DNA of 64,000 nt from NCBI RefSeq assembly GCF_014654365.1, contig NZ_BNAY01000017.1:52675-116674 (forward strand), written 5' to 3'. The position numbers and the translations under genes are program-made. Every line of letters begins with the position of its first letter. The stretch's first letter is position 1. The notes under the pieces are model-generated. The model had not been told where the DNA came from, ran no database searches, and was given only the letters and a program-made list of their open reading frames with translations. Of this stretch, positions 18,865 through 31,800 are shown in pieces. The DNA is from Amycolatopsis oliviviridis. GTDB taxonomy: Bacteria > Actinomycetota > Actinomycetes > Mycobacteriales > Pseudonocardiaceae.

Positions 18865-19870
18865 GTGAGTAGTGGTGTGCACATTCCTGCCGATGTCCGG
18901 CGATTCCTGGAGTTCACGCTGGGGCTCTCGTGGCCGGAGAGTGACGATCAGGGTCTGGTCGCCTTGTGGAAGGCGTGGGAGGCGTTCGAGGACGCGGCAG
19001 GGGTGTTCGAGGCCGCGAGCCGGGCCGCCGGGACCGCGGTGCCGGAGGTCTTGGAGGGTGCCACCGGAGAGTTCTTCGCCCGCTTCCTGAGCACCACGAT
19101 CTCCGACGGCGTGGCGGGGTTGCGGGAGTCCTCGGGCGAGCTCGGGCGCATGGCCCAGAACGCGGCCGCGGATGTGTACAAGACCAAGGTGATGTTCGTG
19201 GTGTTCGCCGCGTTCACCCTGGCGTCAGTCCTGCATCTGCTGGCCACGCTGATCGGTGCCCTGTTCACCGGGGTCGTGATCGCCGCCGCACGGGTGGCGT
19301 TGACCGCGATCTGGAAGGCATTGGTCACCCGGCTCGGGCAGCTTTCGATCACCGGCGGCCTGTCCCAGGCCACCAAAGCGGCTTTGCTCAAGGCCGCGAA
19401 AGACCTCGCGCTCAAGACCGGCGGGTTCGCCGCCTTCGGTGCCGCGTTGATGGGCGGCACCGACTTCGGCGTCCAAGCCCGCCAAATCGCCGACGGCGAC
19501 CGTGATGGCTGGGACATCCGATCACTGACCTCGTCGCTGGTCGGGGGCGCGCTGGGCGGGGCGTTCGCGGGGGTGTTCCATTCCGCCGCCGGAGGGATCC
19601 GCAGGATCGCGTTCGACCTGCGTGACGGACTCGCTTCCCGCGAGCCCGGCGGCCTCTTCGCCGACGGCGTCACCATCGGCCAGGTCACCACCGCCCTCGA
19701 CGGCCCCCTCTCCGCCCTCGGCGACCTCGTCTACGCCACCGGCCAGATGATCACCGTCATCGCCACCGCACCCCTGATCAACCTCGCCCTCGGCGCCCCC
19801 GCCGGCAACCCCGCGCTCGGCGCGCTCGGCGCCCTGTCCCGCTACGGCGGCGGCCGCCGCGGCGGATCCA
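18865..19870 (+). other. WXG100/CpnT-like N-terminal region of giant protein 3
   Basis: About 335 residues: a tryptophan-containing helical start (LSWPESDDQGLVALWKAWEA), an alanine-rich helix, a tandem hydrophobic segment at roughly 108-152, and Gly/Ala-rich helices (GGALGGAFAGVFHSAAGG). Genes 2 and 4 are nearly identical over this stretch, also in DNA. This constancy against variable downstream parts is typical of an export module in polymorphic toxin families. Confidence 0.65.
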
Positions 19871-22800
19871 GCGGCGGCGGCACGCTCGACTCCGTTCACC
19901 CGCCGGTCCTGCCCGATTTCTCCATCCCTGCCAAGGACGAGCCGGACACCAAGGCTGACCCGGCAACGGAAAAGCCCACCAGCCCCAAGAAACCCGCCAC
20001 CGGCGAAACCGGACACGGTCCGGAGAAGGCCGAACTCCCGCCGCCCTACCTCGCCACCGCGGAAGGCGCAGACCTCCGCGCGGAGAAGACACCCGCCTAC
20101 ACCACAAGCCCCCACGTCCTCGGCAGCCTGTACACCACGACGCCGATCGCGCCGGCGGTGGCGGCGCCGACGCCTGGTTCCGTCCCCGCGGCAGCGCCCG
20201 CGGTCACCACAGCGGCGGTACCGGCGCCTGCCATGACGTCCGCGCCCGCCGGCATACCGGCCTCCGCGGCTCCTGTCTCACCAGCGGCGGTGACCGCCGG
20301 GCATTCTCCTGCGACAGCCGCCTTCCTCGCCGGCTCCGCACCGCCGAGCCTTCCCGAAGCCGCCCACACCAGCGCCGGCCAGGACGCACCCCGGCCGTTG
20401 CGGACCGTCGCGCTCCCGGGCCGAGGTGGAGTAGCTTTCGTCTCCGATCTCCACGCCGGCAACGTGCGTGCGGCCTTCCCGGAGCCCACTCCCGGCGTCT
20501 ACCGAGTCGTCGTCGAAAGCGGCGACGACGACACCTTCATCCTGCCCGGCCACGACGACCTCGCCACCTCCGCGCCGCGCCACCACCTCGTCACCGCACT
20601 CGCCGGTCTCCCGCCGCGCCTGGCCACCTGGAACCGCGACACCACCATCGAGCTGTTGTCCTGCTATCTCACCCCCACCGACCACACTCACCTCTCCCCC
20701 CTTCTCCACGCCTCCCTCGGCACCACCACCCTCACGTTCCCCCACGTCGGCACCCCCCTCACCGTCCATGCGAACGGCGACGTCCGCACCATCGACACCT
20801 CCCCCGAATCCGACGAGTCCGTCCTGCACCTCGGCCCCAAACGCAAACGCGGCACTCCCCTCGGCGCCCTCGACCCCGAAACCCAACGGCAACTCGCCAT
20901 CGCCGCCACCGAAGCACTCCATCAACACGGCAGCCTCGATGCGCAACAACTGAGCCCACTCGTAAGCCGCGAATCACTCCCCCAGAAGGTGGAAGCGACG
21001 AGCGTCAAAGCAGCGGTTTCCGCCGCCCGCGAGAGACTCAGAGCGAGCGGACAACTGTGGACTCCGCACTACGCGGGCGCGTCCCGGTCCGGGCGATTCG
21101 ATCTGGCCGAGCCCGACGAGCTGACCGTCTGGCTGTGGTGGCAGGCGGCCAGCCGTCCCGAGGTTTCCGCTCAGGAGCTGGCGCGTGAGGCGGTGCTGGC
21201 CGGCTTCACGTCCTATGCCGAGATGCCCGCTTTCGCCAGAGAGGCGATCGATGCCGCTGTGCAGGATGGCCGCCGTCATCGCCCGGGGGACCCGTCCCAT
21301 GGGGCGGCGGCACTCGGCCGGTTGCTGGAGGCGGGGGTGGCCTCGGACCGGGATCTGATCAAGAAGATCATCCACGCCATGGCCTGGTCGGACAAGACCG
21401 CGACCGCGGAGGAGCTGGCCGCACGGCTGCTCACCGAGGCCGTGGTCACCGGCTCGGCGGCGGAGCTGGAGACGCTGGCGCGAGGCGTGGTGGGCAACGC
21501 GGACCGCGCCGGCGATCGGCTGGTACAGCTGTCCGTCACGGATCCCGCGCAAGCGCCCGCGGCGATGGACCGAGCCTTGGGCATCGTTTCCGGCACTCCG
21601 CGCCTTCGTGAACCGGAACGGCTGTCCGAACTGGTCAAGCATCTCCGGATCCGGCACATCACCGGGCCACAGCGAGCGGTCGAGGAATTCGCCGCCCGAG
21701 TGCGACAAGAAGGCATCACCGCACCGGCCGGCGTCCAGGAGCATCAAAGGACTTCTCTTGAACCCCTGACCCTCCGCGAAAGAATGCTCGACGTGGCCGA
21801 GCGGGACGATCGCGCCGCCATCGATGAGCTGGCGTTGAAGGTGGTGTCCGCTCTGGGGAACACGGACAGATCCACCTTGGTTGCGACCTTGGTGAACAAA
21901 GGAGTCAAAAAAGAATCGGTCCGTTGGGAGGTGCTGGACCGGGCGCTCGAGCAGGCGCGGACCGAGGGCTGGCTGTGGCACCCGATTCACGCAGGACGGG
22001 AAGGACGCGCCTACGGCCATCTGGAGGGCTTCACCCCGGAAGAACCGACCAGGCTGACCGCCTTCCTCTGGTTGCAGGCCATAACCCACCCCACCGAATC
22101 CTCGCTGGAACTGGCACACCGGGCCTACCGAGCCGGTTTCACCGACAACGAGGAACTCCGTGTGGCCGTGGAGCTGGCCCTGGCCGCCGCTGTGCGCGAC
22201 GGACGCAGGTACCCCGATCTCATGATCTCGGACCCGGCGCATCGCGACGGAATTCGAACGCTGATCTCCGCGCTCGTCGCCCACCGTGATCCCGCAAAGC
22301 CGCCCGAGTCCGTCCTGTCATTCAGAAGGACTCTGCGTGATTACAACATTCGAGGAGGAAGGTCGGAGTTAGACAAGGAAATCGCCTACGCCAGGAGAGA
22401 AAGTGATCTGTCGGCGAATGCCGTGACGAAACCCGGAGTACCGGAATTGTCGCTGGAACGGAAATTCGCGGGCCGCGTGTTGGACGCGAACGCACTCGCT
22501 GATCACTCCTCGATCCGGGCGTTGGCCTATGCCGCGGCGACCATGTACAAATCCGCCGCAAGCGATCGGCTGCGCCAGGTGCTGGGCCACGCCGGGGTCA
22601 TCACCCGGGCCGACCCTGCCGCGGAGAGCGACCTCCGATTGCTGATCGAGGACGCGGCTGCCGAAGCGACCGCGAACGGAGACCGTCTGGAGACTCTGAC
22701 CATCACCGATGAAGCCGACCGCGAGCTGGTGCTGGCCCGCGCGGTCGGTGTCCTGCGCTCGGCTCCGGAGCTGCATGCGCGTGGTGATGTGGCCGAGGTG

Positions 22801-25800
22801 GTGGCCCACCTGCGGATGCGGCATATTTCGGGTCCGCACACCGCGCTGGAAAACCTCGGACGAGGCCTTCTGAGCACCCCCTTCGACAACCTGTCAGCCC
22901 CCGGTACCGTTCCGCACTTCGCGCCTGTCGTCCGCGCACACAAGCCGAGTTTCACGAATCCAGCGGACCAGCCCGCCCTCATCGAATCCGCTCGGAAACT
23001 CGTCGAACAACACGGCGGTCTCGACAGTGAGACCCTACGCGTTCGCCTGACGCGCACAAATGCGGAACGGACGGGGACTTATCCCACGGCGAGCATCGCG
23101 AAACAGCAGGCCGACGACGAAGGGTGGTTGTGGAGTCCCACCTATCGAGGGGTCACCAAGCTGGACGATGAAGGTCATCGCCAGGCGATGTTGTGGCAGC
23201 TGGCCGTCGATCGCCCGCGTGCCACCGCGTCCGATATCCTCCAGCTGGCCGAGCAAGCCGGTCTCGCCCGAACTCGGGACATGCCCGCGCTGGCGCGCGA
23301 AGCCGTCACCGCGGCGGTAGCGGATCAGCGCCGCCATCCGTTGCTGCACATCACTACCGACGAGCACAAGCCGCAGGTGCACGCCCTCATCGATGCCGTG
23401 CTTCTCACCGAGCCCGAACTCGGCGTCGAGGCCACCGTTCTGCGGCTCTACGAGCACAACTTGCGGGGAACACGAGAAAGAGTCCGCAAAGCGGTACGCG
23501 ACCGGCAGGCGGCGCCGGCGGAGCATCCGCCTGATGAAACGCGGAAGCTCGCCGCCGCGAACACCTTGACGCTCAACCGGAAAGGGACGTTCTACGGCAG
23601 GACACTGCGTAGCGACGTGCCCGAAGACCGCGTCACGATCGAAAAGCTCGCTTATGCCGTGGTCTGGGCCCACAAGACCGATACCCCATCCGAACTCGCC
23701 CGCCGGCTGGAAGACAACGGGGTCATAGCCGAGCCGGACGCCCTCGCCGGGATCGTCACCTCCGCCATCAGGCTCGCCGACCACCACGGTGACCGGCTCC
23801 AGCGGTTGTCGGCCGACCTGCCCACCCATCGCGAGGCCATCCGCCGCCGTACCCTTGACATCGCGATAGCCCAACCGGACTCCCGTGGATTGTCCACCCC
23901 GGACCTCGTCCGGCTGATGCGCCAACGAAACATCACCGGCTCGCGAAACCACCTGCGCCAGGACGCAGACACCGTCCGCGCCCTGCTCGCCCGCCCCACG
24001 CCCCACGCCGCCACCGGCACCGAACTGGGGGTCCCGGTCGACTTCGGCGGGCACGAGGTCCGTGTCATCCCCCGGCGGCACGGCGCCGGATTCGTGACCG
24101 AGTCCTTCGGCCGCCACATCCTCAATGCCCGTGTTCCCGAGCAGGAGGGCGTTTTCGACCTTTTCGCCGCGCAACGGAACGACTACTACTTCCTGCCGGG
24201 ATACCGATCCGGTGTCGTTCCCAGCACACCGGATCGGTTCCTCGCCGGCTTGGCGGGTCTGCCCGCGCAACTGGTCGCCTGGAGCGCGGTCAAGGAAATC
24301 CGGCTCTGGGCCTGCGACCTGGACACCCGTCACGTCACCCACCTCAATCGGCTCGTGCTCGATCCCGCGTTCGCCGTGCTCGGCCACGTCACCATCACCG
24401 CCGCCCGGCCGGGTGAACCCATCCTCATCGCCCCCGACGGCAGGATCCATACCGCCGACGACGGCACCCTCCCCGCCGATACCCTCCATCTGGGCCGTAA
24501 GCGCAAAATCGACGAGACAAGCGACGCGCGCACGGGATCGGGCGTAGCCGATGCCGCTACGAAGAAGAAAGTCATCGACACGGCGAAAGCTCTTTTCCAC
24601 GATTTCGGCAATGTCAGCGTCGACGGGTTGGCACCGCTCACCAGGCAACAGGGCGTCGAAGCACTCAAGCGCGACGACTACCGGAAGCTGACCGGGCAGG
24701 CGAAACAGGAACTCGAGGCATCCGATGACTTGTGGACTCCCGTTTACCGCGGAGCGTCCCGGAGGGGCGTGTTCGATCCCGAGCGGCCCGACGAACTGAC
24801 GACCTGGTTGTTCTGGCAGGTGTCCTCCAGCCCCGACGCCGGTGGCCCAGACCTGGCGATGACCGCGCAGAAGGCAGGATTCACCAACTCCCGCACGGAA
24901 TTGCACGGCTATGCCCGGCAAGCGGCCAAGATCGTCGAGGATGACCGCCTTCGGCTCGGCCTGGGAGCCGATGACCGGATTCCGGCGTTCCTGGGGCGGT
25001 CATGGGACGTCGAGGTCGATTCAGACCGCCGGGTGCTAGCGAAGATCGCATATGCGGCGGCATGGTCGGACAAGACCGCCGACGCCGAAGCCTTGACCGA
25101 CCTGCTGTCTTCGCGCGGTGTCACCGGCCCGCGCGAGAAACTGCTGACGCTGGTCACCGCCGTGACGGAAGAAGCGACTCGCAACGGTGACCGGCTCGGG
25201 CCGTTGTCCGTGGCCGATCCCGCCCAGCAAGCCGAACTGGTGGACCGCGCTCTGGGTATCGTGTTCGGCACGCCGGGATTGCGGGAGCCGGCACGACTGG
25301 GCGAGTTCGTGAAGCATCTCCGAACCCGGCATGTCAACGGTTCACAGGAGGACTTGAGACGCTTCGCGGCCGACGTCCAAGGCATCCCCGATCTCCCTTC
25401 CGAACCCCAGTTCGTACCCGGGCGGTCCTTGCTTCCTCTCACGCTTCGCGGCGTTCGGCTCGCCTCATCCGACGCCGTAGAGCTCAAGACCGTCGAAGAC
25501 CTCGCCAGGAGAATCGTCGTAGAGGAGGGGCTTCGCGGCCGTCGCACCGTTTTGATGAACCAGCTGGCGCGGGAGATCGGCGCACGGGAGACCGGGCTGG
25601 ACGCCGTGATCAGCCGCGCGGTGGAGCGCGTCAAGAACGAAGGGCTGGCTTGGCATCCTGTTCACCGGGGCCATGAAGCACGTGAATATCGCCATCGGCG
25701 AGGTTTCTCACCTGCCGAGCCCACCGAGCTGACAGCCTTCTTGTGGCTTCTGGTCGTCGACCACCCGCGATCGACCGCAACCGAAATCGTGCGCCGCGCC

Positions 25801-28800
25801 GAGGATGCCGGCTTCGCCGACAGCGATGAGCTGCACCTGGCGGTGACCCAAGCCATGGTGGCCGCCGTGCGCGAACGACGACGGCATCCGACGCTTTCGC
25901 TCGCTCGGCCCGAACACCGTCCCGCGATCGATACGCTGATCGCCGGCCTCCACGCCGCGGCCCCCGAAGCCAGCGACGTGGAAATCCAGAGGCGTTTGCG
26001 CTCGTACAACGTCGCCGGACAAGCGAAAAGCCTGAACCTCGCGATCAAGGACGGGCGAACCGCTCCCGGCACACCGGCCGCTTTGCCGGTCCTGCGCTCC
26101 GGCGGAACGTTCGCGGGGCGGGCGCTGGACATCGACGTACTCACCGACGTGGAGGCGATCGCCAGGCTGGCCTACGCCGCGGCTTGCGCGGACAAAACCG
26201 CGGACGTCGGGAAACTGGTCCACCGGCTTGCCAGGGAAGGCGTCACCGGTTCACACGAGGCACTGACGCGGCTGGTCACCGACGCGACCACCGAGGCCGC
26301 TCGTAACGGTGATCGGCTTGAGACCCTGTCGATCACCGACATCGCCGACGAGGACGCCATCCGGAGCCGCGTCCTCGGCATCCTTCACTCCGAACCGGCC
26401 CTGCGCGTCCCCGACCGCCTGTACGACCTCGTTACCCACCTGCGTATGAGGCATATCACGGGCCCTCATCAAGTCATGGAGGATCTGGCCCGCGACTTAC
26501 GGGACAAGGCACCGGCCCAGCGTGGTGAGCCGCCCTTCGCGCCCATTCGGCGCCTTTACGGCTTTGTTTCCGCGACAATTCCGAAACAGAGGGTCGACGA
26601 ATTGGCCCGGGAGGTCGTCGCCGAGCACGGTGCCCTCAGCGTCGGCACCCTTGCCGACTACCTGGAAGCTGAAGGCATTTCGTCGGCAGAGCGCACCCGG
26701 GCGATCATGAGGGCGGTACAGCGGGCCAAGGACGAGGGCTCACTGTGGTTTCCCACCTATAGGGGTATCGCCGAAAACTCCGACGCGGGTCACCTCGATG
26801 CCGTGCTTTGGCAACTGGTGATCGACCATCCGCGACTCGGCCCGCTGGAGATCGCCCGGCTGACCGAGCACGCCGGTTTCGCCCCGACACGGACACGACG
26901 TCGGGAAGCCGAGCTGGCCATCGCCGCCGCCGAAAAGGATCGGCGCCGCCACCCCCTTCTCCAGGTGGCCGACCACGCCACAGACGCCAGGGTCAACGAA
27001 CTGATCGACGCGCTGCTTCTCACCGAACCAGGACTCGACACGGAGTCGCAGGTGCTGCGTTCGTTCGAGTACAACCTGTCCGGACGTGAGCGAGAAATCC
27101 GCGAGCAGGTCGGCAACCGAAAACTTCAGCTGCCGAGCACCACTCCCGATCCCGGCGTGCTGGCCCGCGCACGCGAGATCTTGGCTCCTCATCCGGTATG
27201 GACGTTCCGAGGCAGGAAGCTCGACACTGGCCATCCGGCGCACTTCGCCACGATCGGGATGGTGGCCTATGCCGCGGCATGGGCGCACAAAACCGAAAAC
27301 TCCGAGGAACTCGTCGAACGGTTGATTCGGAACGGAGTCAGTGGTTCACGAGAAGCTCTCTCGAGATTCGCCACCGCAGCGATCGCCGAGACGATCCACC
27401 ACGGCGATCGGATGGCTCGCTTATCGGCGGACCTGTCCCCCCATGAGATCTTCATCCACGACCGTCTCAGCTGGATCGTGCGGAAGATCCCTGGCTTCGA
27501 CCAGCTCGACGGCCCGCGCCGGGTGACGGCATTGGTCCAGGCGATGCGGACGCACCGGATCACCGGCTCTCGGCAAGCCATGCGTGCCATGGTCGAAACC
27601 TACCTCGGAGAGCACGTCGTCTCCGCTCCCTTCCCGACCGAGCCGTCGCGAACCATTCCGCTACCGGGCAACGGTGGCATGGCGTTCGTCCCCAGCATTC
27701 CCAACACTCTCGACGGCGCTCCGAAACGCCGCCGCGACGGCACGACGGCGGCCGATCCCCAAGACCCGCAGACCACAGTGAAGCTCGCCGGGACCACCGC
27801 CGAAATTCTCCAGCGGTACGGTGCCCTCGCCACCTCACATCTCGTCACCTCGATTCCTCACGAGGTCTTCCCGTACAGAACTTTCGGAAAGCAGATCACC
27901 CTGCACTTCGAACAAGAACGGAAAAGGCAGGCCGATTCCGGCACACTGTGGAGTCCGCTCTATCGCGGGCGACGCGGTTACGAAAGTTACGACAAAGACG
28001 AGTTGAATGATCTCACGGCGTGGCTGTACCGAAAGGTCGTCGCCGATCAGACGAGTAGTCCCACCGCGATAGCCAGGAGTGCGGCGGAGGCCGGTTTCAC
28101 CACCGGTACCAAACAGCTTCTGGGCGCGGCGAGGGCAGCGATGGAAGCAGCGGCGCTCGACGGCCGCCGCCACCCCTATCTGATTCTCGGTAAACCTGAA
28201 CACCGCGTCAGGATCGTCGCTCTGCTCGACCGGATTCTCGTGAATACCGACCGCCGCGCTCAAGTCCAGACACTCGCCTCACTGAATGACTTGAACGTGC
28301 ACGGACACAACAACCTGCTACGCGCGCTGATAACCGAGCGGGAACAGGCATTGAAGGACGATCCCGCGCTGGCTGAGGCCGCGCGGCGGCTCGGGCTTCC
28401 TACTTTGCGGCCGAGCGGCGCGTTTCTGGGCCGGTTCCTGGACGTGGCCAAGGCGGCGGATCGGGGCTGGATCGACAAACTCGCCTACGCCGCGGCGTGG
28501 GAACACAAGACCGCCACGGCCGACGAGCTCACCCGCCTGCTGCGGGATGAAGGCATCACCGGAGACCCCGGCCTTCTCCGCGAGATCGTCACCACGGTCA
28601 TCGGCGAAGCCACCCGCCAGGGTGACCGGCTGCCCCTCCTCGACGCCACCGACCAGGGGCAGCACGCCGCCATCCACGCCCGAACCGCCGCCATCGTCAA
28701 CGCAACCCCCGCCCTCTACGCCTCCACCGGCACGGCCCTGGTCACACACATGCGGACCCGGCACATCACCGGCCCCCAGCACGACCTCGAAACCATCGCC

Positions 28801-31800
28801 CAAACCATCCTCGAGACCCCCGCCGAAAAACTCACCCAGGACTATTCCCTCACCCCGCTCGACCTCGACTACCTCCCTTCCGCGGCACGGGCCATCGGCG
28901 CCGAAACCGAACCCACCGGCTACGGCCCGGACACTTCACCGGCCATAGAGGCACTCGCCACCACGGCCAAGCAACTCCTGCTCGACTTCGGCGACCTCAA
29001 CATCAGCTACCTGACCGCCAGGTGGCCCAACCCCAGCGGCAAGAACAAACCCTCGTTCAAAGAGATGAGCGAGCACCTCACCACGGAACGAGCACGCCTC
29101 CTAGACAGCGGCGAGCTGTGGCTGCCCACCTACCGACGACTCCGCAACTCCAGAAAAGACGACCACACCGACGACCTCACCGCCTGGTTGTACCGGCAAG
29201 TCGTCACCGACCGCACGAAGAGCCCGACCGCGATCGCCTCCAGCGCGGCGGCGGCCGGTTTCGCCACCGGCTACAACCAGCTGGTGGGCGCGGCGCGGGC
29301 CGCAATGGAAGCAGCCACGAACGACGGCCGCCGCCACGTCTACCTGAGGATCGCCAAGCCGGACCACCGTGACAGGATCATCACCCTGATCGACCGAATT
29401 CTCGCGAACACCCCTTCGCCCACACGGCACCAGGTGATCAACTCACTGCATGAGGTGAACGTGCACGGAGACTACAGCGTCTTGCACGGACTGGTGAGCG
29501 AGCGTAGACAGGCGTTGCAGGACGATCCCGCGCTGGCCGAGGCCGCCCGGCAGCTCGGCCTGCCCACTTTGCGACCGACCGGCGCATTCCGGGGCCGGTT
29601 CCTGGATACGGCCAACGAAGCCGATCACAGCTGGATCGACTCACTCGCCTACGCCGCGGCATGGGAACACAAAACCGCCACCGTCGAGCACCTGGTCACC
29701 CTTTTGACCCAGGAAGGCATCCGTGACACGAACGGCGGCCTGACACCGCTGGTCGCCCGGGTCCTGGCCGAAGCCGACGCCAACGGTGACCGTCACACCA
29801 CACTCTCCACCCACCGACCCGCCGATCACACCGCCATCCTGCGCCGCACCGGAACACTCGTCCTGAAAAACCACCACGCACTGTTCCCCCTCGACCCCAA
29901 CAAAGCCACCACCCGCCTCGTCCGGCACATGCGCCGCAACCACATCACCGGCACCCAAGACACCCTCCGCAACATCGCCCACACCGTCTACACCCTCCCC
30001 ACCCACCAGCCACTACCCGGCACCCACACCATCCCCCTCCCCACCCACGACGGCCACACCGTCACCGCCATCCCCCTACCCGGCAACGGCGGCATCGCCT
30101 TCATCCCCGCCACCTACGCCACCAACGTTCTCAACGCCTTCCCCCACCCCGAACCCGGCGTCTTCCGGCTCATCACCCAACACCGACAAGGCCTGTTCGC
30201 ACTCCCCGCACACCCACACGCCATCCCCCACCGACCCGACCAGCTCATCCGCACCCTCCACCAGCTCCCACCGGCACTCACGAACTGGGGCGACCACACA
30301 ACAATCACCCTCCTCGCCTGCGACCTCACACCCACCCACCGCGACGACCTCGCGGACCTCATCCACACCAACCTCGGCCTCCAACTCACCGTCCCCCACA
30401 CCGAAACCCCCCTCTACATCACCCCAGACGGAACCATCACCACCACCGACCCCGGCCTGGACAACACCCTCCACCTCGCACCATCCGACACCCCCAGCCA
30501 AGCCACCCTCACCACCACCGGCGCCTGGCGACGCACCCCCGGCACCACCGAAACATTCAAACAATTCCTCCTCGACAACAACCACGCCACCGAAACAGAC
30601 CTCACCCCCTACAGAAACAACGAACTTCCACCCCGAGGCCAAGCCCTGCTCAAAAACTGGGTCATCGCCACCGCCACCGTCGAATACCTGAGCAACCCCG
30701 AGACAGCCAAACAGTCCGGAGGCCTCGTCTCGTCAATCTCGGTGTGCCGGTGGCGCCGGCAAGCACCGCGGGAAGTAGTACTGCCTGACGCGGACACCCT
30801 CACCACCACCAGCGCCTGGCGACGCACCCCCGGTACAACCGAAACACTCAAAGACTTCCTCCTCGACAACAACCACGCCACCACAACAGACCTCACCCCC
30901 TACAGAAACAACGAACTTCCACCCTGGACTCGGGCCCTGGTCAAGAACTGGGTGATCGCCACCGGCACCGAGAACCTGAGCGCTCCCGATACCGCCGAAC
31001 AGTCCGGAGGCCTCGCCTCACTACGCTCGGTGTATCAGTGGCGGAAGCAAACGCTTCTGGCAGCGGGCGGAACAGCACTGCCCGACGCGGACACCCTCAC
31101 CATCACAGGCGCCTGGCGACGGCCCCCCGGCACCACCGAAACACTTAAACAATTCCTCCTAGACAACAACCACGCCACCACAACAGACCTCACCCCCAAC
31201 AGAAACAACGAACTTCCACCCCGAGGCCACGCCCTGGTCAAAAACTGGGTCCTCGCCACCGGCGCCGAATACCTGAGCGGCCCCGACACAGCCGAACAGT
31301 CCGGTGGCCTCGTCAAGCCTTCGGCTGTGAGCCGGTGGCGGGTCGGTGCCCGCGCTAATGCTGGACCAGCGGCCACCACAGCTCAAGGAGACGTTTCCCA
31401 GCTGGAACTCCGTCCGACGAAGCGACGCAAGACCGAGTCGAGCGCGAGCAGGCCGGAGTTCGTCGTTCCCGGGGACATCCGGGAATTCGTCGTCGGATTC
31501 GACCCGGAGACAAACCGGACCCAGCCCTCGCTCTGGGCGATGCTGGAACATTTCCAGGCGACCTTCCTGCCCGAACTGGACCTGTCCCGCGACAGCACAG
31601 GACTACCGACCTCCACCGCCACCCGGAACCTGGTCCGCGACTGGGCCACCGACCGTGCCAAGAAATACCCGGCGGACTGGATCGCGAAAATGTCCGGCTG
31701 GTCGATCACCATCACCCAGGCCGAGGGACTGTCCGCCCGGATCGTGACCCAACCCAGCCCGCACTCGACCGTCCCGGCCAGGCCGTCACCCTCCCCGAGC

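Noticed and set aside
30502..31350. CRISPR-like array
   Set aside because: The repeats are about 290-bp units that keep the reading frame and protein sequence, with no short repeat-spacer structure.
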